From contig NC_088957.1 in NCBI RefSeq assembly GCF_010111755.1, positions 496,001 to 560,000 of the forward strand: DNA of 64,000 nucleotides. The letters run 5' to 3'. Made by a program: the position numbers and the translations under genes. The first letter of the stretch is position 1. Each line of letters begins with the position of its first letter. The notes under the pieces were generated by a model. It had not been told where the DNA came from. It ran no database searches and worked only from the letters and a program-made list of their open reading frames with translations. The DNA comes from Nakaseomyces glabratus (lineage: Eukaryota; Ascomycota; Saccharomycetes; Saccharomycetales; Saccharomycetaceae). Below, one piece after another: positions 39,619-49,042 of this stretch.

Positions 39619-41643
39619 TTAATTTTTCATGTAGTTAGCTTTATATGAATTAGGTGCCTTTCCAATACTAGTCATCTTGCGATTATTAGGTCCCCTAACA
39701 CCAAGTGGATTTTTAGAAAAACTTAATCTTATACCACCTTTCGAGTTTGCACCAGTCCGCGGTAGTTGTCTTCCGTATAACTCAGCCAAAGCCCTTGTTG
39801 CAAAGCTCACATCCTCGAATTCAACAAAACACATCGGACCATGTCCATGTGTGTGACCATTGTTGTTCTTATTTTTGAATGAGAGCCTCCTAAAACCGGG
39901 CTGTGGTGAAAACAATTGTCTTAACTCTTGTTCTGAAGTGTCAGGAGGTAAATTTCCAACATATAGTGTATTACATGGTGGGTTTTGATCCGCTGGATTA
40001 GCTGGAGGTGGCACTTTTGCCAAAAGTGATAAATCGGCTTGGCTCATACCTTTTTCGCTATACCCCATGCCATTCGCAGATGAAAAGGATTGGGATGGTG
40101 ACAAGCCTGGCTTGTTCCCATTAGTTGCCATTTTGTTGTCAACCATCACATTTTTGGTCAGATCAGTGTTGCTTTGAAATATCGTGCTATCATTATGAAC
40201 AAGGTTATCCTGGAAATTGTCAGCTCTATACGCCATTGTTCCGATGTAAGGATCCTGATTGCGATTATTAGTCATTTCCACTCTGGTTATGGAACCCATA
40301 TCGGAAGGACCAAGATTATTCACGTAATTATTGGAGGGCTGATGTGAAATGTTACTGAAAGTCTGGTGATCGAATGAACCATTGGCATTAGAAGCACCTC
40401 CATTTAGTTGGTCGTTTTGAGCACCATGAATTTCAGGGAGTAAAGCAGATCCATTTTGAAATACGTGTGTATTTTCATCGGCAAAATCTGGTTTTCTGGT
40501 GGAGTATTTGTTACTCGTTTTCGATTCAGGCAAGAGATATAAGTTGTGATTAACACCTTTGTTTCCCTCATCTTTCCAAACACCAGTATCGGTGGTGTTA
40601 GCACCGGATGTCAATGGCAAATCGTCTACTGTTGTAGGTAGAGTATCAGTTCCCCAAATATTTTCATTGATCTCATCATTCTCCATTAGAAGTAAAGCCT
40701 TTCCTGTATCTCTAGAAGTGGATTTCCTGCTATTAATTCCATCCATTTGATGTAATGAGTTCAGTGACGTGTCGCCTCCAAGACCCATATTGATCGAGGT
40801 ATCGGGAACAGTTTCACTGTTGAAGGGGTCACCAAAGGAAAACCTCGATCTTCTTGGGAACAGATTAGGTCTCGACAACTTCCCAAGAGATTGTATGGGT
40901 GATGATTGAACCATAGAGTCAATGTGGCTATCTGAAGAAGAGAAATGCATATTCTTTCCGATGTTTTCATCGTGGAGTGAGCCATCTGTATTGGTACCAG
41001 CCAATAGATTGCTCATCGATAGATAGTTATCAGTTTGGTGTTCATAAACACCCAGGTACAACTTGGTACCACCGAACTGTTCCTTTATACTTTCAAGTTT
41101 GATAATCAGCTCGAAAGCACATTGGCTCAGATAGCTAGGATTTTGGAATTTAACCTCGACGCTAACTTTGCAAATTTCAGGCAGACTCCTGTACTCTTCC
41201 ATAGCCTTGAGCGCAAGGGTAACATCACTTGAGGGCACGACTTCGATGGAGTCAACTCCTTGAGCAAATGCGAAAATGCAGTGTGCTTCACGTAACGTAA
41301 CGGGTAGCCCCGTCATCAGCAAAGAGAAGTTCTTTTCCGCGTCAAACACGCCGTGGTTGCGCAGGCTATTGTCAAACAACGTGTGTAAATGCGGCATATT
41401 TGTATGAACTGTTGAGGTCATTGAATTCGGTATATAATCAGCTTTATTGACACCCATGGTTAGCATATTCTCAATCTCTTTCAATGGCGCATTATCGTGG
41501 ATGTGATTATTCAGGAAAGAGCCATGCAATGCTTTCACGTTACTAGTCGGAGAAACAGGGTGTATCATTGTCTCCATGGTCACACCGGAATGGTGGCTAT
41601 CGAAGTTACCACCAAACATGTATTCAGACTCTGTCATTTTCAT
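39619..41643 (-). CDS. WHI4: WHI4, RNA-binding paralogue of WHI3
   Basis: The 674-residue protein has a C-terminal RRM (about 560-645; [21 protein letters not shown]) nearly identical to that of WHI3, preceded by [20 protein letters not shown] and followed by [10 protein letters not shown]. An upstream conserved domain contains [20 protein letters not shown]. Blocks [14 protein letters not shown] and NDEINENIW are shared with the 26150 copy, while the rest is strongly diverged, as expected for old WGD paralogues. Synteny (SHS1-WHI4-HBT1) assigns WHI4 (YDL224C). The open frame begins with TTG at 41697; the first ATG is 41643, with a second at 41637, so the first two residues are uncertain. Confidence 0.92.
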   Translation of the reverse strand: MKMTESEYMFGGNFDSHHSGVTMETMIHPVSPTSNVKALHGSFLNNHIHDNAPLKEIENMLTMGVNKADYIPNSMTSTVHTNMPHLHTLFDNSLRNHGVFDAEKNFSLLMTGLPVTLREAHCIFAFAQGVDSIEVVPSSDVTLALKAMEEYRSLPEICKVSVEVKFQNPSYLSQCAFELIIKLESIKEQFGGTKLYLGVYEHQTDNYLSMSNLLAGTNTDGSLHDENIGKNMHFSSSDSHIDSMVQSSPIQSLGKLSRPNLFPRRSRFSFGDPFNSETVPDTSINMGLGGDTSLNSLHQMDGINSRKSTSRDTGKALLLMENDEINENIWGTDTLPTTVDDLPLTSGANTTDTGVWKDEGNKGVNHNLYLLPESKTSNKYSTRKPDFADENTHVFQNGSALLPEIHGAQNDQLNGGASNANGSFDHQTFSNISHQPSNNYVNNLGPSDMGSITRVEMTNNRNQDPYIGTMAYRADNFQDNLVHNDSTIFQSNTDLTKNVMVDNKMATNGNKPGLSPSQSFSSANGMGYSEKGMSQADLSLLAKVPPPANPADQNPPCNTLYVGNLPPDTSEQELRQLFSPQPGFRRLSFKNKNNNGHTHGHGPMCFVEFEDVSFATRALAELYGRQLPRTGANSKGGIRLSFSKNPLGVRGPNNRKMTSIGKAPNSYKANYMKN

Positions 41644-42419
41644 CAATAATTGATCGTTGATATCGTGGCGAGCTGTACACAAGATAAAGAAAGACAATGC
41701 AGTAAAACCAAGTTACATTTATTTCTTTTGACTACCGACAACTCAAACGCCCAGGGACCTCAATGGAACTTGACATACAATGGGCAAGCGAAGTCCACGA
41801 CTATAGGATTAAACAAAGGGACCCATGGGAAACCCACAAGGGTACAATTGCGATTGTGCTGCCTTTGGGCTCGCCTTTGTTCTTGCAGAGCTTTGTTGTG
41901 GTGACTTTCACTCGAAATGGCTTACCCGCATGGAGGACTCACATGCCCACAATAAACACTTCCCTACAGGATGCCACTTGCCTCCCTTCCCCCCCACGCG
42001 GAGTGATTGCAGTTACCGGTTATGGCAAATGCAGGTCCTGAAATTCCCTTATTCGGAAGTTAATTTCCCGTTTAGGTATTTCCTTGTGCGTACGTATTAC
42101 ATTAAATTTACGTTCAATACGAATAAGTCACATGATTCACATTATACTGATGTAAGTCAAAGAGCTCAGTTATTGGCTTGGCGGTGTTGTGCAGCAAGAG
42201 TAAATATCTCTCTCACAAATAAAGGAATTGTTACAAGTTTTTTAACACTATCTATGATGGAGTAAATGGTTTTCGAAACTAAGATATGTATTTGGTATTT
42301 CATTTTAATTATATTTTTTTTTTTTTTGTTTAATTACTCAAAGTATGAAAATATGGTAGATACATAGTTCGGGACAGATTAAAAAAAAATATTTGCTAAC
42401 AAAACTTGACATAATTTCA
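41644..42419. other. Intergenic: WHI4 promoter / HBT1 3' flank
   Basis: 776 bp. Contains a Reb1-type TTACCCG near 41925, GTCACATG near 42127, a C-rich stretch near 41985 and T-rich tracts near 42315. A 146-codon ATG frame (41825-42265, plus) crosses it but shows no recognisable family feature. Confidence 0.55.
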
Positions 42420-44843
42420 TTAAGATCTTTGGGTTTCCTTTAATTTCTTCTTACCAGTGCTTGCTTTGCTCTGTGATTTACGCTGTTCTGATCTTGGGGT
42501 GCTTGAAGACTTACCCTCAGAGTATTTGTAGTCCATAGGTGAGCCATGGATAACGTGCTCGCCATGTGATTTTGGAACGGCCTGGTAAGTTGGTACATCT
42601 GGGTCAACAAGACTGTTCCTGTATTTCAAATGGTTGTGGCCAGCTTGATCATTACTGGTTACAGGAGATAACTTCTCATCATCATTGAAGTTATTGTAAC
42701 CACGACCGGCTCCATGATCATGTCCGTGGCCAAGACCACTTCCTTGTCGAGTCCCATGACGTTGGTCTTGATCATTGTCCTTAATTGGGTCAAGATCGTC
42801 AAGGTTTTTACTCTTAATACTATTTCTAGAAGTAAAGGATTGGCTTGTTTGTAACTCGCTTCTATCCAAGTTAGGCAATCCAGATGTTGTCATACCTGTG
42901 TTCCTCTTCTCAGAGTAAACTTCCTGTGGTTCTTCAACATTCATCATACCAACTGGGAAATTATTTTGTCTTTGTGGCTTTGCTGCAGAGTTTTCTCTTT
43001 GGACATATTGCTTAGCGTCATCCGTCTTGGGTTCAGAGATGTTCAGATTCTTCAAAGGATTTATTTCCTTTGATCTGGGATCCAAAGATTGTTCCAAGTC
43101 ATTATTGTGGGATTCTCTTTCAACAAATTTTCTACTGTTCATGTCCTTTGGTTCTGTGATATTCATCTGTTCTGGACCGAGCTTACCAGATTGCATACTG
43201 GTACTAGTGTTGCTCATGCCCTTATTTTGTGGGTGACTAGTACCAGAGTGATGATTTTGGCCCATGCTGCCACCTGATTGCGTAGATTTGCTATGACTAG
43301 TATTTTTGTCTTGATCTGCAAGAGTACCAAATAGAGCACCACCCTGTGTTAGTTCTTCAACAAGATCTTCAGTCTTGGGTGTTTTGTTGTGGCCACTATC
43401 GGTATGGCCAGATTGAACACCAAATTGCTTTTGACCTCTATTGGAATTATTATTAGTGCCTGTATATGAATTCACATGCTTATTCAATCCTAATCCAGCT
43501 GTCATGGTTGATACACCATTGTGAACTTCTTTTCCAGAACTACTATTATCGGTGTCAGCAGTCTTAGGATCAAGGGACTTGCCGTTGTTTACTCCACTGC
43601 CATTAGAGTTATTGGTCTTCTTAATGATATGAGGATTATCGGAATAATTGTTACCAGAGCCTAGAGATTCCTTCTTAGTACCTAAACCAATTCCAGTGAA
43701 AGTTCTCCCTTCATGGTCTAAATGATCAGCTTGCTGGATTTCCTTTGGGCTCAATGGTGGTGTTGGGTTGACATGGGTTTTTTGGATACCAGTTTTACTT
43801 GGAGTAGAAATTACATTTTTTTCAAACTGAGTCTTTGAAGTGCTGTCATTTCCAACTGTTCCGGTAATGGTAGACAAAGGAATTTCATTACTATCATTAT
43901 ATTCAGAATAGCCCTTTGCTGTACTGTAGTTTTCTTCTACAGCAGAGGGTTTTCTGTTAATACCACTAAAATTTTGATTATTGGAAGAGTACGTCTTTGG
44001 CTCATCCTTTTTCAAAATATCTCTGCCCTTAGCGGAAGTGCGGTCAAAGACCGTACCAGACAATTGAACATTAGGATTTCCCATATGACTGTCCTCATTT
44101 GAATTATCACCTGATTCTCTGGCTGTTGCATTTTTACTAGTGGAATTCCACATTGAACCTGAATCCGATTTGGTCTTATTGTTGTTATTATGCATTTCTA
44201 CAGCATGTGAGAAATTCTGTTTCTCTGTTTGGATTTCATTCTTGATCCCAGTGTTACCAGTAAATCCACCCTGAGGATGACTTGGAATCACAACACCTGT
44301 ATTAGTAGGTGGCTTGTCCTCTATAGCTACATGTGATGTTGGCAAAGAACTCCTTCTTCTGTCTGCTGAGCTTTCTTGTTTGCTCTTACTCTTTCTACGT
44401 TCAGTGAAGCCAGTGAATAGATTAGTTGGTTTCAATGAACGGTCAGCAGTTTGACCAGTATTGTCAATCTCACCATGTACAGCAGCGACAGATTGATCAT
44501 TACCACTTTTATGCGAAGCGCTAAACCTTCTGAAAGGCTTGGTTAATGAACCAAACCCAAGACCAGCTTGAGTCTTGGTGCCATCACCTTCTAATTTACG
44601 TGCAGTATCGTCACCAGTTTGCATCTCAGGCAGCTTGTACTCAACTGGCTTAGTAGTGCTGTGACTAAATTGCTTTTCCTTCCTTCTTTGCTCGTCAAAA
44701 AAATCAGCGTATTTAGAGTCGTTTCCAATATCCGCCGAGTTGACTTTCTCAAATGGTTTATTACCTAAAGCAAGTGGTTCCTTATCTTTGTTATTTTCTT
44801 CTTTGTCTTTATTTGGGGACCTTGGTTTACTGAATTTCAACAT
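42420..44843 (-). CDS. HBT1: HBT1-like hydrophilic low-complexity protein
   Basis: The 807-residue protein is almost wholly hydrophilic, rich in Ser, Asn, Gly, Lys and Thr, with no predicted membrane span and probably disordered. Repeated short motifs include TGIGLGTK / TAGLGLNK / AGLGFGS and MNITEPKDMNSRKF / LNISEPKTDDAKQY / MNVEEPQEVYSEKR, an internal repeat near 560-665. Position between WHI4 and FMP45 matches HBT1 (YDL223C) of S. cerevisiae, a target of the ubiquitin-like protein Hub1 located at shmoo tips and involved in polarised morphogenesis; its WGD sister is YNL195C. Assignment rests mainly on synteny and composition. Confidence 0.8.
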   Translation of the reverse strand: MLKFSKPRSPNKDKEENNKDKEPLALGNKPFEKVNSADIGNDSKYADFFDEQRRKEKQFSHSTTKPVEYKLPEMQTGDDTARKLEGDGTKTQAGLGFGSLTKPFRRFSASHKSGNDQSVAAVHGEIDNTGQTADRSLKPTNLFTGFTERRKSKSKQESSADRRRSSLPTSHVAIEDKPPTNTGVVIPSHPQGGFTGNTGIKNEIQTEKQNFSHAVEMHNNNNKTKSDSGSMWNSTSKNATARESGDNSNEDSHMGNPNVQLSGTVFDRTSAKGRDILKKDEPKTYSSNNQNFSGINRKPSAVEENYSTAKGYSEYNDSNEIPLSTITGTVGNDSTSKTQFEKNVISTPSKTGIQKTHVNPTPPLSPKEIQQADHLDHEGRTFTGIGLGTKKESLGSGNNYSDNPHIIKKTNNSNGSGVNNGKSLDPKTADTDNSSSGKEVHNGVSTMTAGLGLNKHVNSYTGTNNNSNRGQKQFGVQSGHTDSGHNKTPKTEDLVEELTQGGALFGTLADQDKNTSHSKSTQSGGSMGQNHHSGTSHPQNKGMSNTSTSMQSGKLGPEQMNITEPKDMNSRKFVERESHNNDLEQSLDPRSKEINPLKNLNISEPKTDDAKQYVQRENSAAKPQRQNNFPVGMMNVEEPQEVYSEKRNTGMTTSGLPNLDRSELQTSQSFTSRNSIKSKNLDDLDPIKDNDQDQRHGTRQGSGLGHGHDHGAGRGYNNFNDDEKLSPVTSNDQAGHNHLKYRNSLVDPDVPTYQAVPKSHGEHVIHGSPMDYKYSEGKSSSTPRSEQRKSQSKASTGKKKLKETQRS

Positions 44844-46368
44844 CTTTAATAAAGCTTACTGCTCACAAATTGCCTATTTATATCCTATTCTAAATGCTAA
44901 AGTAGTAAAAAGAACAAACTTATCAATAAATAAAATCCTAACATCCCTCAAGGAACAGGGTTTGAAGGAGTGTACTAGTTAAATACATATTTTCTTTTTG
45001 GCTGAATACACACTACCATTCAGTAAAGTACTATTATTATGTTGGTCATCTCTAGATCATTAACTATTCCATATGATAATTTTTAAATTGGCTATATCTT
45101 TTCTTTTAAGTAAGTATCCTGCACACTTTTCTGTGTGACAAGTGCGAACCCTTAAGGGATTAATGAAAATAATTAATATTAAAAATAAAAAAAATTATCG
45201 ATGAGCTGGAATTTATGATGAGCCCCGGGGGGATGTGGATGCAAGGATAGTAATCTTGTCTTATAACTAGCCATTGATGGCAAGGTGTGTACACATGACC
45301 AAATGGGCTGTCACTGTAACTAATATTATAATTTCAAATATTCACTAGGAACTGATGTGTGGGATCGGGGTCCCCTTATTGATCGTGTGCCGATCGGCTA
45401 ATAACCTCATTCCTTTTATTTCTTGAATTGTAATTATAGACCTTGAAATTTTGCCGTTGCCGTTGCTAGTTGTTTATTGAAGTGTTCTAATTATTTCAAG
45501 CTCATTTAAGGAGTGTTGGGATAATAGGATGGGAAAGAAAATGGTAGTAATGATATCAACTATCAGACATGAAAATAAGGAATCTGGTCATATCCCCTGC
45601 TCTAAATAATGTGATATGAAAAGAATGTTTTTTGAATTATAGAGTAATATTATTATATTAAAAATTATCAAAATGATACTTATAGAAGATATGGAGATAA
45701 AGTAAATAAAAATTAAAGGAAAATTATCTTTTGATATGGGTTCGATTGGATTGATGTGTTTCTTTATAATTTGTGTTTCATTAAGAGTTGTGTCGTCACA
45801 ACAAATAAGAACAAACAAATTAAAAAGACGCTTGAATTTTTTTTAAGGATATTATCAAAATGATAGTAAACCAGAATTAGGAAAGTAGGTGAAATATGTC
45901 TTTCTCTTTTCTTATGCTAATTGTTGTTAAGCTTTGGGTATGCCTAGCACACATTCTGGCTATTGCTACTACCAGGGGGTATTTTTATTATTAATGTAAA
46001 TTAGTGTGATTAAAACGATAAATTAAGAAAATAATTGAGTGGAAACAACTAGTTTTATTTGTTTTGAATTTTTAGAAGCAATGCCAGTTTAAAACAAAAA
46101 CATATGATAATATTTCGATATACGTATGCTATCGAAACATAAGTTGAATGAAACTTGAAGAAACAAAACTAAAACCTTACAATCCCATTTTCTGTGTTTA
46201 AATTTTTTTTTTTGTCTTTTAAGTTTTTTTCATGTTATTGCTGATATCTTTGTCTTGGAGTCCAAGCAGTTCGATGAATGACTGTATGACGTCAGAAATT
46301 AGATCATATAATACAAAATGGTTAGTTATTTAGCCAAGCACTGCAATAGCCAATACAACTAAACATTT
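44844..46368. other. Intergenic: HBT1 promoter / FMP45 3' region
   Basis: 1.53 kb. It includes the 16-bp element at 45226-45241, the palindrome CCGATCGG at 45390-45397 and a CCCCT at 45372. The FMP45-proximal half is AT-rich. The frame at 45588-45818 (minus) begins with TTG and is not supported. Confidence 0.6.
45226..45241 (+). repeat. 16-bp G-rich element, copy 1
   Basis: CGGGGGGATGTGGATG is identical to the sequence at 48017-48032. Both copies lie in long upstream regions, of HBT1 and FMP45 respectively. Confidence 0.8.
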
Positions 46369-47211
46369 CTAAGTTTGGACACCTTCAACCACCTTTTCAT
46401 GGGATTCCTCTTCCGCCATCACACCAGCTGGAGTTTCGTGTTTCTTAGTTCTTAGCTTTCTGAAAAAGGTACGGCCAGAAGATGGTTGGCTTTCAACAGG
46501 TGGTACAGCACCGACCACTTCGGTGTCAGAATAGACGTCAGTAGTTCTGTACTTGTTATACTTCTCCTTTCTTCTAGTAATAGCATCGATCATAGTCCAA
46601 ATAGAAGATACACCCATTAGGAAAACAGTAGTCCATAGGAAAGCAAAGTTCTTAGCACCCATCTTTGCATGTCTGTCGTCGTGGTGGAATGCATTCTTAG
46701 CTTTGGCATAACAACCAGTGTACAAACAAGCAGCCAATGTAATGAAGAACCATGACAGCCAGCACAACACACAAGTTGTGATGCTCAATGGTCTAGCCAA
46801 CTTGAAGATACTTAGGAATATTGGGACAATAGCCAACACGGTGAAGAAAAGGGATATCAACAACATAGCCCAGCCGACCTTAGACAAGTAGTAGTATGTC
46901 TTTCTGTGGTCAATGAAAGTTCTTGGCATGTTGGGGGATTCACCGAAGTTATCCTTTGGAGAAAATGGTTTGTCGGCACCTTTGTCGGAACAGTCGTAAG
47001 TCTCATGGTCTGCATAACCACAGTACATGTAGTTGTACCATCTTGTGACATCTGGGGCATCATTAAAACCACTGGTGTCAGCTTCGAACCAGTAAAAATT
47101 CTTCAAAGTACCAGAATCACGGGCACCTGACAGGATTAGGAAGAAAGATAGTAGACCTGCACCTACTATAAACAAACACACAATAGCGTTTACAAATCTT
47201 TTGTATTGCAT
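46369..47211 (-). CDS. FMP45: FMP45, SUR7-family plasma-membrane protein
   Basis: The 280-residue protein has four hydrophobic segments (about 8-29, 112-135, 144-167 and 187-207) and a long first extracellular loop with the cysteine pair WYNYMYCGYADHETYDC, typical of Sur7/PalI claudin-like proteins. The C-terminus is charged and cytoplasmic. Sur7 proteins mark eisosomes (the MCC compartment) and affect sphingolipid composition and sporulation. Both FMP45 (YDL222C) and YNL194C are candidates; linkage between HBT1 and CDC13 favours FMP45. Codons are those of well-expressed yeast genes. A drug-response element and a G run lie about 1 kb upstream. Confidence 0.92.
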   Translation of the reverse strand: MQYKRFVNAIVCLFIVGAGLLSFFLILSGARDSGTLKNFYWFEADTSGFNDAPDVTRWYNYMYCGYADHETYDCSDKGADKPFSPKDNFGESPNMPRTFIDHRKTYYYLSKVGWAMLLISLFFTVLAIVPIFLSIFKLARPLSITTCVLCWLSWFFITLAACLYTGCYAKAKNAFHHDDRHAKMGAKNFAFLWTTVFLMGVSSIWTMIDAITRRKEKYNKYRTTDVYSDTEVVGAVPPVESQPSSGRTFFRKLRTKKHETPAGVMAEEESHEKVVEGVQT

Positions 47212-48016
47212 TATGAGTACTTTAGGGCTTATGAGTTTTCTTGTTTTATTGGAATGCTCAAATGAAACTTGTTCGGTTTTGTTATTATTATACTGTTAAC
47301 TTCTTAAAAGAGCTTCTCTGTGATAAAAACAAATTTTTTTTCAGATATATTGATTACCTCTATAGCTTATGAGGGAGGTGAATAAAAATTATTCTTTAAA
47401 ACTTAAAAAAAAAGTAGCTTTCCTAGCAATCAATAGAAAGAAGTAGAAAACTCAATTTCCGAAATAACCAAAGGTTATATATAATATCAAATATTATTGT
47501 TAAGAGAATTAAAAAAAAAAAAGCAACAGCTTTTTCTCCCTCTTCTTCTTTGTTGAAATAAAAATTCCTTATTGTTTTAGAAACAAAAACAAATTAACTT
47601 TGTAATTTGTCCTTTTCCTTGTAGAACTTAGTATTAGTATACCCAAAAAAATTTCCCTATTTTTCTCTCTCTAAACTTTGAGAGTTTCCAATCCAAATAA
47701 CTCCTTCTAACCCCCACTCTCTCCGTCTCTTTAACATCCATCACCATTATGAGTATTGTGTATCATAGCATTTTGGCTTATTATTTGCATCCTCATCGAT
47801 ATTAGCCTCCCCATGTCTTTGTTTATTATGGGATATTATGCAATACAAACAGCAAGGATGCGATGTGCCAATCCTTCAATTAAGTTGACCCATTGCGTAC
47901 GCTCTATTGTTTTCTTGTATTAGTTTCGCTGAACCCAGAAGCTATTACGTCTTCTGCCTTCAATACAGTGTTTACTAAATTCGGGGGGCCAGTGAGACCC
48001 CAGGGAAGGGACTCAT

Positions 48017-48032
48017 CGGGGGGATGTGGATG
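48017..48032 (+). repeat. 16-bp G-rich element, copy 2
   Basis: An exact copy of the element at 45226-45241, in the same orientation, about 800 bp upstream of the FMP45 ATG. Confidence 0.8.
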
Positions 48033-48326
48033 TAGGGCAATATCGCAAACACCTACTCCTTGCAATTTGCAGGACCTAGCCCTAAAAGGGGCATGTTTGC
48101 AACTGCACAGAGAGAATAGGGCAGGAATAGTAAAAAAAAGGGGGGGAAAGTCTTCTACCTGGGAAAATGTGAGAGCAAGTCCGGAGAGGGAAGGTGCGCA
48201 ACAACATCCTCTGCAACTCTTTCTGCGCGTTCTCATGAACAACACACAGCCCTAATATAGGGAAAATGTAAACAAATGAAGAAGAAGGAAAGAGGTACTG
48301 TTAGGAGAATATTTCCCTTAGACTTA

Positions 48327-48334
48327 TCCGTGGA
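48327..48334 (+). promoter_or_regulatory. Drug response element-type site TCCGTGGA, FMP45 upstream region
   Basis: TCCGTGGAG lies about 1.1 kb upstream of FMP45 and matches the Pdr1/Pdr3 octamer. Function is unproven. Confidence 0.4.
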
Positions 48335-49042
48335 GCGAAAGTTACCGAAAAAAGGACTCCCCTTTTTCTCTTGTTGCGGGTTCTTATTCTAAGGGCTCTC
48401 TCTTGTACTTTTTCGGGAACAATAAATAAAAGATTAGTTCTGAATGCGGTAACTCAGGGATTTCTGGTTTGTACAGATATTACTGTGTGGACTTTCGTCT
48501 TGTATTTCCCGAAAACAGGTTGTGTGCACAAAAGTAGAGAGCAAAAGGGAAAAAATATATTAGAAAACACCCGTGGGAAGCAGATCGTCATGGTAGACGT
48601 CACACACAAGACTTCAGTTCCAGCGGGGCGACACTTAAAGCCTGAGTCTATTAATAGGCAGGACAGTGCCAGTGTCGAGCGCAAGTGAAGGGAGTGGGTT
48701 GGGTGGGTTAAGCCAACAAAATTCACTGCACTAAACTTCACTGGACTTCATCGCCTGGGCAAGCTTTTTCTGTAAACCCGGGACGTTGTCTATAATCCTC
48801 TCTATTTACGAAGTAATACCGCAATAGGAAAATAAGGGCCACTACCCCTCGCCGACTACTATTTGAAAGATCACATTGACGAACAACATTTCAACTCGCC
48901 CTGAGCAAAGAAGCAAGTTAGAAAGTGTAGGTTGGAAATGCACCTCAAATGTTCTAGAAGCGCTTCCCATTCACTATTTTATGGGAGGGTTTAGTATCAC
49001 ATGTACTAGCGTATCTCTTACACTTCGATGCTAAGCAAAAGC

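Larger units (their letters stand above)
47212..49042. other. Intergenic: long FMP45 upstream region / CDC13 3' flank
   Basis: 1.83 kb. The FMP45-proximal part is T/A-rich. Beyond about 47.9 kb it becomes GC-richer, with the 16-bp element at 48017, G7 at 48140 and TCCGTGGA at 48327. Frames at 47893 and 48371 (plus) begin with TTG and are not supported. Confidence 0.65.

Noticed and set aside
41825..42265. 146-codon ATG open frame on the plus strand between WHI4 and HBT1
   Set aside because: It lies across the WHI4 promoter, overlaps another frame at 41763-42041, and has no recognisable domain or composition typical of a real gene. Conservation or RNA-seq would be needed to revive it.
45736..45748. 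GGGTTCGATTGG, resembling a tRNA B box
   Set aside because: The last bases do not fit GGTTCGANNCC and no cloverleaf or A box is found nearby.
45588..45818. 76-codon hydrophobic frame downstream of FMP45
   Set aside because: Starts with TTG in AT-rich DNA; the Ile/Phe-rich composition simply reflects base composition.
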